Below, piece after piece: positions 8,490-19,200 of a stretch of DNA of 64,000 nucleotides. Source of the DNA: JAAYTD01 sp964472015 (lineage in GTDB: Bacteria; Bacteroidota; Ignavibacteria; Kapaibacteriales; UBA2268). Location of the stretch: assembly GCA_964472015.1 (NCBI GenBank), contig CAYYIP010000003.1, positions 62,001-126,000 of the forward strand. Reading direction: 5' to 3'. Positions within the stretch are counted from its first letter, which is position 1. Every line of letters begins with the position of its first letter. The notes below the pieces were generated by a model that had not been told where the DNA came from, did not search any database, and was given only the letters and a program-made list of their open reading frames with translations. A program made the translations under genes and the position numbers.

Positions 8490-8615
8490 AATTAATTATA
8501 TTTATTTATGTATTTATAAAATATAGTTATAAGTATTTCGTTATATTATATTATAATTTAATATTTTTTATTTAAAATTAAATTTTTATTGATAATTAAA
8601 AACAAGGAGTAAATA

Positions 8616-10076
8616 ATGTCAAATTCTCTTGCTAATTTAGAACCAAAAGAAGTTTTTTATTATTTTGGTGAGTTATCTAAGTATCCACGTCCTTCAAAAA
8701 AGGAAGAAAAAGCTGTTGCTTATATTGAAGCGTTAGCTAAAGAAAATAATTTAGAATTAGAAAAAGATAAAAGGGGAAATATAATTGTTCGTAAACCTGC
8801 AACTCCAGGTATGGAAAATAAACAATCAGTATGTATACAAGGTCATATTGATATGGTTTGTGTTGCAAAAGAAGGTTATGAATTTGATTTTGATAATAAT
8901 GGTATTGAAGTTTATCATGATGGAGATTGGGTAAAAGCTAAAGATACTACATTAGGAGCTGATGATGGTATTGCTATTGCTATTGGGTTGGCATTATTAA
9001 CTTCAAAAAATATTCCTCATCCTGCATTAGAATTATTATGTACTTTAGATGAAGAAACTGGACTTACAGGTGCAAATCAATTAGCAGATAATTTAATTAA
9101 ATCTAGATTATTAATTAATATAGATTCTGAAAAAGAAGGTGTTTTTACAATAGGATGTGCAGGTGGTATTAATACAGAAGCTCATTATAAATATGAAGCA
9201 GATGTAGTTCCTGCTGAACATACTGCTTTTAAGATTTTGGTTGGTGGCTTAAAAGGTGGACATTCTGGTATTGAAATTAATGATGGACGTGCAAATGCTT
9301 TAAAAATTCTTAATCGTATTCTTTGGAATATTACGAAAAATTGTGATGCAAGAATTTCTACTTTTAATGGTGGTTTGAAACATAATGCCATTCCTAGTGC
9401 GGCTTCTTCTATTATAATGGTTCCAAATTCTAAAATTGATTGTTTTAAAGCTTATATTAAAGAAATATCAGAAATTGTAAAAAAAGAATTTGTTTCAAAA
9501 GAACAAGGGTTGAAAATCGAAATTGTTAATACTGAAATTCCAAAACGTGTAATGACAAAAGAATTTCAAAATAGATTAATTTTATCTTTTTATACAGTAT
9601 CTCATGGTGTACTTCGTATGAGCCCAGATATTCAATGTCTTGTTCAAAGTTCTACTAATTTTGCTATTGTTGAAACTCGTGAAGATGAAATTTTTGTTTT
9701 AACTAGTCAACGTAGTGCTGTTGATACAGAAAAGATTAACATTGCTGATAAAGTATGTGCCGCTTTTAAATTAGGTGGAGCTACTGTCAATAGTAATGAT
9801 GGATATCCAGCTTGGGAGCCTAATGTTAATTCGAAATTAGTAGAATTAGCAAAAAATGTATACAAAAATAAATTTGGTAAAGAACCTATTATTGAAGTTA
9901 TTCATGCAGGACTTGAATGTGGTTTAATTGGTGATAAATATCCTGGAATTGATATGCTTTCTATTGGTCCAAATTTATATGATGTACATTCACCTGATGA
10001 AAGATTGCAAATTTCATCAACTAAACGTATATGGGACTTTTTATTAGAATTGTTAAAAAATATTCCTAACAAATAA
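8616..10076 (+). CDS. pepD: Cytosolic beta-alanyl/Xaa-His dipeptidase, M20 family
   Basis: The product is 486 residues, the normal PepD length. PepD hydrolyses dipeptides with broad specificity using two metal ions. The M20 ligands are in place: QGHIDMV (His near 77), LGADDGI (bridging Asp), DEETG (catalytic Glu pair), NIDSEKEG, and the late SIGPNLYDVHSPDERL with the last His. The lid domain lies in between, with GGLKGGHSG. A clear AAGGAG sequence stands 10 bases before the ATG, one of the few strong Shine-Dalgarno sites in the window. A strong hairpin follows downstream. Confidence 0.95.
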   Translation: MSNSLANLEPKEVFYYFGELSKYPRPSKKEEKAVAYIEALAKENNLELEKDKRGNIIVRKPATPGMENKQSVCIQGHIDMVCVAKEGYEFDFDNNGIEVYHDGDWVKAKDTTLGADDGIAIAIGLALLTSKNIPHPALELLCTLDEETGLTGANQLADNLIKSRLLINIDSEKEGVFTIGCAGGINTEAHYKYEADVVPAEHTAFKILVGGLKGGHSGIEINDGRANALKILNRILWNITKNCDARISTFNGGLKHNAIPSAASSIIMVPNSKIDCFKAYIKEISEIVKKEFVSKEQGLKIEIVNTEIPKRVMTKEFQNRLILSFYTVSHGVLRMSPDIQCLVQSSTNFAIVETREDEIFVLTSQRSAVDTEKINIADKVCAAFKLGGATVNSNDGYPAWEPNVNSKLVELAKNVYKNKFGKEPIIEVIHAGLECGLIGDKYPGIDMLSIGPNLYDVHSPDERLQISSTKRIWDFLLELLKNIPNK

Positions 10077-10114
10077 AATTTCCATTTTTTAATTTTTAAA
10101 ATATATTTAATTTA

Positions 10115-10146
10115 TATACCGGTGCTATTTATTTAGCACCGGTATA
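10115..10146 (+). terminator. 13-bp perfect hairpin after pepD (terminator-like, no T-run)
   Basis: TATACCGGTGCTA and TAGCACCGGTATA flank a 6-base loop. It is the most G+C-rich stem in the window. There is no T-run, so it may protect the mRNA 3' end or terminate by another mechanism. Confidence 0.65.
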
Positions 10147-10207
10147 GTTCATATATATATTATTATTTTTTATAAAATTACTTAATTATATAACTTTACT
10201 AAATTTA

Positions 10208-11047
10208 ATGTCTTTAAAAAAACAAATAGAAGATTATTTAAAATCAATTGTCGATTTTAACGAAGATATTTTATTTTTTGATGAAATGCCTAATACTAAT
10301 ATTGAAAATTTAGAAATAGAAAATTATAATAAACAATCTATTAATATACATTCTGTTGATAATAATTTAAATAGTGATATAGAAAAGATAAAAGAAAATA
10401 ATAATAATATTCAAATAAAACAACAGTATATCGATGATAAAAAAAATGAATTGGAAAAAAGAATTTATAGAAGTAGTATTGAGGTAAAACAAGCAAAAAG
10501 TCTGGATGAATTAAATAAATTAATTGCTAATTGTAATAGTTGTTCTTTAAGTAATACAAGAACAAATTTAGTTTTTGGGAAAGGTAATCCTAATGCAAAA
10601 TTAATGGTTATTGGCGAAGCACCTGGTACAGATGAGGATTTGCAAGGTGAACCTTTTGTTGGAAGAGCAGGACAATTATTAACTAAAATTTTGCTTGCTA
10701 TAAAGTTAACTAGAGACGAAGTTTATATAGCGAATATTTGTAAATGTAGACCTCCGCTTAATAGACGTCCTACTATTGAAGAAGTTTTTGCTTGTGAATG
10801 TTATTTACAAAAACAAATAGAGTTAATTTCTCCTAAGTTTATTTTAGCACTAGGATTAACAGCAGCTGATACTTTATTTAAGAAGACAAATAAAATGTCA
10901 GAAGTAAGAGGGAAATTTTTTGATTATAATGGAATAAGAACTATGATTACTTATCATCCTGCTGCTCTTTTGCGCAATCCTACGTGGAAAAAATTTGTTT
11001 GGGATGATGTGCAATTATTACGTAAATATTATGATGAAGAAAATTAA
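10208..11047 (+). CDS. Uracil-DNA glycosylase, family 4 (Fe-S type), with N-terminal extension
   Basis: The product is 279 residues. It removes uracil from DNA in base-excision repair. Family-4 marks are visible: [4Fe-4S] cysteines C109 and C112 (ANCNSCSLS), then Cys around 178-180 and 196; motif 1 GEAPGTDEDLQGEPFVGRAG; and the late HPAALLRNP motif with the catalytic-site His. The first ~95 residues are an Asn/Ile-rich low-complexity extension that most family-4 enzymes lack, or carry only in a shorter form. It is 56 bases upstream of sufB, so it may share that transcript. Confidence 0.92.
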   Translation: MSLKKQIEDYLKSIVDFNEDILFFDEMPNTNIENLEIENYNKQSINIHSVDNNLNSDIEKIKENNNNIQIKQQYIDDKKNELEKRIYRSSIEVKQAKSLDELNKLIANCNSCSLSNTRTNLVFGKGNPNAKLMVIGEAPGTDEDLQGEPFVGRAGQLLTKILLAIKLTRDEVYIANICKCRPPLNRRPTIEEVFACECYLQKQIELISPKFILALGLTAADTLFKKTNKMSEVRGKFFDYNGIRTMITYHPAALLRNPTWKKFVWDDVQLLRKYYDEEN

Positions 11048-11103
11048 GAAATAAAATATTTTTTATAATATTTTTTATTTTATTATATAATATAATATAA
11101 TAT

Positions 11104-12591
11104 ATGTCTAGTGATTCAAATACTAATGTAGAAAAATCAAAAAATCAAATAGAAAATTTCATTGATAATAATGAATATAAATATGGTTTTGTTTCTGATA
11201 TTGAACAAGAATTTGCTCCAATTGGATTAAATGAAGATATAATTCGTTTTATTTCAGAGAAAAAAAAAGAACCTGAGTTTATGTTAAAATGGAGATTGAA
11301 GGCTTATAAAAAATGGCTTACAATGCGTGAACCTAAATGGGCTAAGATTCAATATCCGCCAATTGATTATCAAAATATATATTATTATGCTGCACCGAAA
11401 GATTTTAATAATAATGGGAATAAAAATATAAGTAAAGAAATAAAGACTACTTATGATAAGTTAGGTGTTTCTTTACAAGAAGATACTAATGAAAAAAGTT
11501 GTGGTACTAAATCTTGTGTTGCTGTTGATGCAGTATTAGATAGTGTTTCTGTTGCAACAACATTTAAAGAAACTTTAAAAAATGTTGGTATTATATTTTG
11601 TCCATTTAGTGAGGCTGTTATTAAATATCCAGAATTAATAGAAAGGTATTTAGGTAGTGTTGTACCATATAATGATAATTTTTTCTCTGCATTAAATTCT
11701 GCTGTTTTTAGTGATGGTTCATTTATTTATATACCGAAAGGAGTTAGAGCTCCAATGGAACTATCTACATATTTCCGCATTAATGCAGCTTTAATTGGAC
11801 AATTTGAACGTACTTTAATAATAGCCGATGAAGATAGCTTTGTTAGTTATCTTGAAGGATGTACTGCGCCAATGAGGGATGAAAATCAACTTCATGCAGC
11901 AGTAGTTGAACTTTATGCTCATAAAAATGCAGAAATAAAATATTCAACTGTTCAGAATTGGTATCCAGGCGATGTAAGTGGACGAGGTGGTATATATAAT
12001 TTTGTTACAAAACGTGGATTATGTGCTGGAGATCACTCTAAGATATCTTGGACACAAGTAGAAAGTGGTTCTGCTATTACTTGGAAATATCCGTCTTGTA
12101 TTTTAAAAGGAAATTATTCAGCAGGAGAATTTTATTCTGTTGCTATTACTAATAATTATCAGCAAGCAGATACTGGTACAAAAATTTTTCATATAGGTTC
12201 TAATACTCGTAGTAGAATTATTTCAAAAGGAATTAGTGCTGGGAAAAGTACTAATACATTTAGATCTATTGTTGCACAAGCAAAAACAGCTAATAAAGCA
12301 AGAAATTTTTCTCAATGTGATTCCTTATTAATAGGTTCTGAATGTGCAGCTCATACTTTTCCTTCAATTAATGTCAATAATGCTAGTAGTATTGTTGAAC
12401 ATGAAGCAACTACTTCTAAAGTTTCAGATGATGTAATATTTTATTTAAATCAGCGAGGTATTTCTAAAGAAGAAGCTATTTCTTTAATTATTTATGGATA
12501 TGCAAAGGAAGTATTACAGAATTTACCTATGGAATTTGCAGTTGAAGCAAAAAGATTATTGTCTATGAGTTTAGAAGGTAGTATTGGCTAA
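11104..12591 (+). CDS. sufB: Fe-S cluster assembly protein SufB
   Basis: The product is 495 residues, typical of SufB. It is the scaffold subunit of the SufBC(D) complex on which Fe-S clusters are built. Recognisable segments are KEPEFMLKWRLKAYKKW near the N-terminus, FIYIPKGVRAPMELSTYFRIN, the LEGCTAPM segment, and the C-terminal beta-helix with CDSLLIGSECAAHTFP, which holds the conserved Cys. The late NQRGISKEEA motif is also present. sufC follows after 86 bases. No sufD, sufS or sufU is seen next to it. Confidence 0.97.
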   Translation: MSSDSNTNVEKSKNQIENFIDNNEYKYGFVSDIEQEFAPIGLNEDIIRFISEKKKEPEFMLKWRLKAYKKWLTMREPKWAKIQYPPIDYQNIYYYAAPKDFNNNGNKNISKEIKTTYDKLGVSLQEDTNEKSCGTKSCVAVDAVLDSVSVATTFKETLKNVGIIFCPFSEAVIKYPELIERYLGSVVPYNDNFFSALNSAVFSDGSFIYIPKGVRAPMELSTYFRINAALIGQFERTLIIADEDSFVSYLEGCTAPMRDENQLHAAVVELYAHKNAEIKYSTVQNWYPGDVSGRGGIYNFVTKRGLCAGDHSKISWTQVESGSAITWKYPSCILKGNYSAGEFYSVAITNNYQQADTGTKIFHIGSNTRSRIISKGISAGKSTNTFRSIVAQAKTANKARNFSQCDSLLIGSECAAHTFPSINVNNASSIVEHEATTSKVSDDVIFYLNQRGISKEEAISLIIYGYAKEVLQNLPMEFAVEAKRLLSMSLEGSIG

Positions 12592-12677
12592 AAAAGATAA
12601 AATATAAATATAAAAGATATAAATATTAAATTTATTAATATATTGTATATAAATTAAAAGAGTATATAAATTAAAAA

Positions 12678-13433
12678 ATGAAACAAAATATTATAAGTAT
12701 AAAAAATTTAAAAGCAAAAATTAATAATGTAGAAATTTTACATGGAATAAATTTGGAGATAAATAAAGGAGAAATCCATGCTATAATGGGTCCTAATGGT
12801 TCTGGTAAAAGTACATTAGCTTCTGTTCTTACTGGTAAGCCAGGATATGAAGTTACAGAAGGTTCTGTAACTTTTTGTGGTGAAAATCTATTAGAAATGC
12901 CAGTTGATGTAAGAGCAAAAAAAGGATTATTTCTTGCTTTTCAATATCCAATGGAAATTTCTGGAGTTTCTAATTTAAATTTTATAAAATCTGCATTAAA
13001 TGAAATACGCAAATTTAGGCAACAAGATCCAATTGATGCTTTTGAATTTAGAGAATTAATAAAAAATAAAGCTGAAATTGTAAAAATAGAACAAAATTTT
13101 TTAGAACGTTCTGTTAATTATGGATTTTCTGGCGGTGAGAAAAAACGTAATGAAATTTTTCAAATGGCTGTTTTAGAACCAATACTTTCTATTCTTGATG
13201 AAACAGATTCGGGGTTAGATATTGATGCTTTAAGAATTGTATCAGAAGGAGTAAATAAATTGAAAAATGAAAATAATGCATATATTGTAATAACCCATTA
13301 TCAAAGATTATTACAATATATTGTGCCAGATTTTGTACATATACTTTATAAAGGACGTATTATAAAATCTGGAGATAAAGATCTTGCTCTTGAATTAGAA
13401 GAACGTGGTTATGAAGGAATGGGAATTTTATAA
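12678..13433 (+). CDS. sufC: Fe-S assembly ATPase SufC
   Basis: The product is 251 residues. It is the ABC ATPase that powers SufB(D). It has the Walker A GPNGSGKST (about residues 37-45), the Q-loop FLAFQYPMEISG, the SufC-type signature FSGGEKKRNEI, and the Walker B LSILDETDSGLD with the switch His in ITHYQR. It is in the same direction as sufB, and anmK starts 13 bases after its stop. Confidence 0.97.
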   Translation: MKQNIISIKNLKAKINNVEILHGINLEINKGEIHAIMGPNGSGKSTLASVLTGKPGYEVTEGSVTFCGENLLEMPVDVRAKKGLFLAFQYPMEISGVSNLNFIKSALNEIRKFRQQDPIDAFEFRELIKNKAEIVKIEQNFLERSVNYGFSGGEKKRNEIFQMAVLEPILSILDETDSGLDIDALRIVSEGVNKLKNENNAYIVITHYQRLLQYIVPDFVHILYKGRIIKSGDKDLALELEERGYEGMGIL

Positions 13434-13446
13434 TTTTTGAAATTTT

Positions 13447-14622
13447 ATGTTAGATGAAATAATATTGGATAATAAAACAATAATTGGAATTATGACCGGA
13501 ACTTCTATTGATAATATAGATATAGTAGCTGTAAAATTTCAAATAACAAATAATAATAAGTATAAATTTGAGTTATTAGCAAGCGGTTCATATCCTTTTT
13601 CAAAAGATATTGAGTTAGAAATAAAGAATGTTATAAAGGAAAAAGTAAATATTAGTACTATATCACAACTTAATTTTGTACTTTCCTATGTCTTTGTTGA
13701 TACTATAAAAAATTTCATATTAAAAAATAATATTGATTTTAAAATAATTGATGCTATTTCTATTCATGGTCAAACAGTTTGGCATAATCCTTTTCCATCT
13801 AATTTTGCAGGTAATATGATTGCATCAACATTACAATTAACAAATGGATCAGTTATTTCATCTTTATTAAATAAAACAGTTATTTCTGATTTTCGTTCAG
13901 CAGATATTGCAGCTGGCGGACAAGGTGCACCGCTTGTTCCTATTTTTGATTATTATTTTTTAGTTCATAATAATTCTAATGTAATAGCTTTAAATATAGG
14001 TGGAATGGCAAATATTACTTTTATTCCTGTTAAGGCAAATATTGATGATATTGTTGCTTTTGATACAGGATGTGGCAACATTTTGATTGATGAATATTGT
14101 CAAAAATATTTAAATATTCCTTTTGATAAAGATGGTAATATTGCGAGAGTAGGATCTATAAATGAAAAATTATTAAATGAATTATTAAACTTAGAATATT
14201 TTAAGCTTATTCCTCCTAAATCTTGTGGCAGAGAGATATTTCATTTAAAGTTTGTAGAAAATATTTTAAGAAAATTAAATTTAGATATATCTAATAATGA
14301 TATTTTGAGGACTTTAACAGAATTAAGTGCTATAACTATTGTTGATTCAATAAAATATTGTTGTAATAATGCAGTTGTTGTTGTTAAAGGTGGGGGAAAA
14401 AATAATTCTTTTTTAATGGAATTAATAAAAAATAAAGCAAGTAATAGATTTTCATTTATATTGTCTGATTCTTTTGGTATTTCAAGTACTTATTATGAAT
14501 CTATTGCTTTTGCTTTTCTTGGTTTTTTGTCATTAAAAAATAAATTTGGGAATGTACCGAGAGTAACTGGAGCAAATAAAAAAGTAATTCTTGGGACTAT
14601 TTCAAAAAATTTTTCTAAATAA
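13447..14622 (+). CDS. anmK: Anhydro-N-acetylmuramic acid kinase
   Basis: The product is 391 residues, the usual AnmK size. It opens the 1,6-anhydro ring and phosphorylates anhydro-MurNAc to MurNAc-6-P in peptidoglycan recycling. Family motifs are IGIMTGTSIDNID (phosphate loop), IHGQTVWHNP, DFRSADIAAGGQGAPLVP with the catalytic Asp, NIGGMANIT, and the late VVVKGGGKNN. It is separated from sufC by 13 bases, so it is probably cotranscribed. No etherase (MurQ) lies next to it. Confidence 0.95.
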   Translation: MLDEIILDNKTIIGIMTGTSIDNIDIVAVKFQITNNNKYKFELLASGSYPFSKDIELEIKNVIKEKVNISTISQLNFVLSYVFVDTIKNFILKNNIDFKIIDAISIHGQTVWHNPFPSNFAGNMIASTLQLTNGSVISSLLNKTVISDFRSADIAAGGQGAPLVPIFDYYFLVHNNSNVIALNIGGMANITFIPVKANIDDIVAFDTGCGNILIDEYCQKYLNIPFDKDGNIARVGSINEKLLNELLNLEYFKLIPPKSCGREIFHLKFVENILRKLNLDISNNDILRTLTELSAITIVDSIKYCCNNAVVVVKGGGKNNSFLMELIKNKASNRFSFILSDSFGISSTYYESIAFAFLGFLSLKNKFGNVPRVTGANKKVILGTISKNFSK

Positions 14623-14665
14623 TAATTTTTTTTGTATTCTATAATTTAATATAAAAAGTAAAAAT

Positions 14666-15997
14666 ATGGCTTATAATATAGGTATCATAGGTACAGGCTA
14701 TGTCGGACTTGTGACAGGTAATTGTTTTGCTTCAACAGGAAATATAGTTTATTGTGTTGATATTGATGAAGACAAAGTAGAAAAATTAAAGAAATCTATA
14801 TGTCCAATATATGAACCAGGGCTTGATAAGTTACTGGAAGATAATAATAAAAATGAACATATAATTTTTACGACGGATGTTAAAAAATGTGTGGATAATT
14901 GTAATATAATATTTTTATGTTTACCAACACCTCCGAGTGAAGATGGTTCTGCAGATTTAAATCATGTACTTAATATGGCAGATCAATTAGGTAAGATTAT
15001 TTCAAAATCTAATAATAAGGAAAAAAGAATTATAATTAATAAAAGTACTGTTCCAGTAGGTACTGCCGAAAAGGTTCATAATATATTATTAAATCATTTA
15101 GATGATAAAGATTTTGTTGTAGTAAGTAATCCTGAATTTTTAAGTGAAGGTTCTGCGGTTGAAGAAGCTATGAAACCTAATAGAGTTGTTATTGGTACAA
15201 CAGATGAATGGGCTATAAATATACTTTATAATTTATATGCACCTTTTGTACGTTCAGGAAATCCTATTATTGTAATGGATGTAAGAAGTGCAGAGATTAC
15301 AAAATATGCTGCTAATTCTTTTCTTGCTACAAGAATTTCATTTATGAATGAATTAGCTGAATATTGTGAAGCAGTAGGTGCTGATATTGATAAAATTAGA
15401 TATGGAATAGGGACAGATGATAGAATTGGGAAAAAATTTTTATATGCGGGTATTGGGTATGGTGGTTCTTGTTTCCCAAAAGATGTACGTGCTTTAATTT
15501 ATGCAGCTGATACAGTAAATACACCGCTTACTATTGTTAAAACTGTTCAAGAAGTAAATAATAAACAAATAGATAGGTTTAATAAACGTATAGAAAAATA
15601 TTTTAACAATGATTTAAAATATAAAAAAATTGCTATTTGGGGACTTTCTTTTAAACCTAATACAGATGATGTAAGAGAAGCACCTGCATATAAACTTATT
15701 GATTTTTTACTTGCACGAGATGCTAAAATTTCTGTCTTTGATCCAGAAGCAATGGGTAATACAAAAAAGATTTATAATAATAAAGTGGAATTTGTAAAAA
15801 AAATGTATGATGCACTTATTGAAGCTGATGCACTTGTAATATGTACAGAATGGAATATATTTAGGAATCCTGATTTTAACTTAGTTAAATCAAAATTAAA
15901 AAATAATGTAATTTTTGATGGACGTAATTTATTTGCAGTAGAAGATATGAAAAAATTAGGATTTTCTTATTATAGCATAGGAAGACCAGAAGTTTAA
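14666..15997 (+). CDS. ugd: UDP-glucose 6-dehydrogenase (UDP-sugar dehydrogenase)
   Basis: The product is 443 residues with the three-domain UDPGDH/UDP-ManNAc dehydrogenase plan. The NAD-binding motif IGIIGTGYVGLVTG is at the N-terminus. It continues with PIYEPGLD, FLCLPTPPSEDG, NKSTVPVGTAE and SNPEFLSEGSAV. The catalytic Cys is near residue 269 in GYGGSCFPKD, and the C-terminal domain has GLSFKPNTDDVREAPA. The spacing and motifs favour UDP-glucose as substrate, giving UDP-glucuronate for surface polysaccharides. It starts 43 bases after anmK. Confidence 0.92.
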   Translation: MAYNIGIIGTGYVGLVTGNCFASTGNIVYCVDIDEDKVEKLKKSICPIYEPGLDKLLEDNNKNEHIIFTTDVKKCVDNCNIIFLCLPTPPSEDGSADLNHVLNMADQLGKIISKSNNKEKRIIINKSTVPVGTAEKVHNILLNHLDDKDFVVVSNPEFLSEGSAVEEAMKPNRVVIGTTDEWAINILYNLYAPFVRSGNPIIVMDVRSAEITKYAANSFLATRISFMNELAEYCEAVGADIDKIRYGIGTDDRIGKKFLYAGIGYGGSCFPKDVRALIYAADTVNTPLTIVKTVQEVNNKQIDRFNKRIEKYFNNDLKYKKIAIWGLSFKPNTDDVREAPAYKLIDFLLARDAKISVFDPEAMGNTKKIYNNKVEFVKKMYDALIEADALVICTEWNIFRNPDFNLVKSKLKNNVIFDGRNLFAVEDMKKLGFSYYSIGRPEV

Positions 15998-16022
15998 TTA
16001 TAACATGTATTTATTTACATAA

Positions 16023-16062
16023 TAAATATAGACAATTATAAATGTATTTGTCTCTATTTTTG
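16023..16062 (+). terminator. Probable terminator after the UDP-glucose dehydrogenase gene
   Basis: AAATATAGACA pairs with TGTCTCTATTT (one mismatch) around a loop, followed by a T-rich TTTTTG. It is moderately convincing. Confidence 0.5.
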
Positions 16063-16233
16063 TTATTATTCAATTTATTATTAAGTTATATGGTATGATT
16101 TTTGATATAAAGTAATGTAATAGTTAATAATATAAAAAATTAATAACAGTTAATAACAATATATAAGATTTTTTATATTTATTATTAAAATAAGTATAAA
16201 ATAATTAAAAATATTTTAAATTGAAAAATTATT

Positions 16234-16269
16234 TTTTATAACTATATATTTATATATATAGTTATAAAA
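16234..16269. promoter_or_regulatory. 16-bp perfect inverted repeat immediately upstream of tamB
   Basis: TTTTATAACTATATAT (16234-16249) and its exact reverse complement (16254-16269) flank the loop TTAT. The structure ends 16 bases before the tamB ATG, so on the mRNA it would sit against the ribosome-binding region. It could be an operator, a translational control hairpin, or chance in A+T-rich DNA. Confidence 0.5.
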
Positions 16270-16285
16270 GCAAAATAAATTTTAT

Positions 16286-19200
16286 ATGAATAATGAAGTT
16301 AGTAAAAAAGATATTAAAGATAAAGTAGGAAGTAAACAAAAACAAAGTTTATTAAGGAATATTTTTAATTTTATGGTTAAAAGTATTTTAATTATATGTA
16401 TGTTTTTAATATTGTTTATTGTTATTATTTCCTATTCTTCCAGTGTAAGACATTATTTTTTAAATAAAATAACTGATGTTGTAAATGAATTTTTAATTGC
16501 AGATGTTGAAATAAGCGATATTCATATAATTAAATTTAATGGTATAGCTTTGCAGCATGTTAGAGTTATAACTGCAGGTGATACATTAGCTTATATCCCT
16601 GAGATAGAAATCAATATAAATTTTGAAAAAATATTTTTAGGTATTATAGATGTAAATTTTATACAATTACAAGCCCCCCGTATTAAGTTACTTAGATCCT
16701 TTCAAGATAGTGTCTGGAATTATAATAAAATCATAAATCCAAGTAAGAATATTGAGGAAACTACTTCGCCATCTAAATTGAAAATTAATATAGGTGAGTT
16801 AATTTTAAATAATGCCTATTTTGTAATGTGGGATTCTACAGCTGAATATAAAAGTGCAGGACATATTCATTATGACAAACTTGCTTTAAAAGAACTAAAT
16901 TTATATGCTAAAAATATCAGTGTTAATCTTGAAAATATGAATATAGAAGCTAATATTGTTAATTTAGCTGCATATGAAATTCCATCTAATTTTAGAATTC
17001 ATAAATTTTCCGGCAAAGCAAAAATTGATAATAATTCTATTGAATTAAAGAGTACGAAAATTGTTTTAGATAATGCTAATTTTGATTTTGATGCAAGAAT
17101 GTCTAATTTTTCTATTTTTGGTAATGGAAATAGAAATATAGCAAAAGTAGATATGTTCTTAGAATTAACTGGAAATGATATTGATTTAATTTTTATTGAT
17201 AATTTTGTTATTATTCCTGTAAGATTAGGTTTTGTAAAAAATATAGAGATTTTAGCTAGCGGTACTTTGATGGATTTAAATGTACAAAAACTTATCTTAA
17301 ATACGAATGATTCACATATTTATTTAACAGAATGTAGATTAACTAACTTATTAAATACAGATAGTTTTTCGTATAAAGGGATATTAGATTGCACTAATAT
17401 ATCAAGAATGGATATTTCTGATATGTTAAAAAATATTGATTTAAGTGCAGTTCCTAATTTTAAGAAAGTATTAATTAATAATACAAAATTTTATGGGACT
17501 AAAGATTCTGTATATGCAGATTTAGATTTTAAAACATTCATAGGAAATGTTAAGGGTAATGTTGGTATAGGATTTGGAAGACAGCCGTTTTCTTATGATA
17601 TAAATTTAGATTTAAGAAAAATTAATTTATCTGATATATTGAATAATAAAAAATTTAGTTCAAATATTAATGCAAATTTTTATTTAAAAGGGTATGGAAT
17701 AAATTCTGGTAATATATTTGCGAATGCAAAAATAGAATTGAAACGTTCTGATTTTTTAGGTTTTAATTTTCTTGAATCAAATATATTGATTGATGCAATA
17801 GGTGATAGTTTAATAATTCATGATTTTTCACTTCAAAAATTAAATATTCCTAATACTAATATCCAAATAGATAACTCAAAATTTGGTGGGACAGAAGTTA
17901 TTTATAGAAATTTAATTAATAATCAAGAATTAAATTATGATAGTAAGATATCTATTAATGGAGGAATTAATTTTAAATCTTTTGATATGTTGCATCTAAT
18001 TTTGAATATAGATTTAGAACATATAGAATTATTAGATATAATACATAAAGTTACAGATGTTGAATATAAAAATTTACCTACTGTTATTGATAGTAAAATA
18101 AAATTAGATATAACAAGTTTTGATATTGATAATATGATTGGTAATTTTGATATAGATTTTCAACGTCTTGAATTTAGAAATAAAAATATGTTACCACTTA
18201 CAATTAGTGGAGCGATTGACATGCAAGATACTTTAAATCATAAAATAGAATTAAATATAGATAATATTTTTAATAATATTCTTTATTTATCTGTTAATGG
18301 TAAGTATTATTTTACAGAATTATTAAATGATATTTCTACTCATTTTAATGGCAATTATAATTTTATTTCAAATAAAATTAATAACTTTTTTGAGCAAATA
18401 AAAACAGATACTAATACAATAATTGATAATAAAAATATTAAATATATAACATTAAATAAAAATAATGCAAATGTAATTTTTCAAGTTAGAGATATAGATT
18501 GGCTTAATATATTTATTCCTGAGTTTGAATCTAACTCATCAATAATAGATGTAAAATTTAACTTTAATTCAAATTATTTGTATAGTAATTTGAATGTAGA
18601 TTCTATAAAAATAAAAAACTTAAATATAAAATATAAGAATTTTAATGCAGTTATAGATAATATAATTATTAATGGAGAAAATAATATAAATATTTTAGAT
18701 TCTGTAGCAAATTTAGAAAATTTATATTGTGTTATAAAAGATGGAAGAGGTATAAATATTTCGGGGTCGGCACTTGATTCTATTGAGTTAAATGCTAATA
18801 TTAATAAACAACAGCTAAATATTAATTTTATTGGAACATATAATAATATAATAAAATCAAAATTAGTTGGTGAAATTAATTTTAAAGATACTACAAATAG
18901 TGAAGTAATTTTTGATACATTAGAAATTAATTTTAATAAACAAAAATGGCATAATACAGATAAAATAATTGCTTTTTTATTACCTAATGGTATTGATATA
19001 TATAATTTTAATATTGAACGCGATAATAAAGAAAAATTATTTCTAAAAGGAATTTTGAATGGTGATACGATTGATAATGTTTCATTAACATTAAATAATT
19101 TTGAATTTAATGACTTACAGTCTATTCTTAATTTAAATAATAAAAATAATTTTGATATATTTGCAAAACTAGATACATTAAAAGTTTTAGTTAATGGTAC

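Noticed and set aside
16055..16062. TATTTTTG as a -7 box for tamB
   Set aside because: It coincides with the T-tail of the preceding terminator-like hairpin and is over 220 bases from the ATG.
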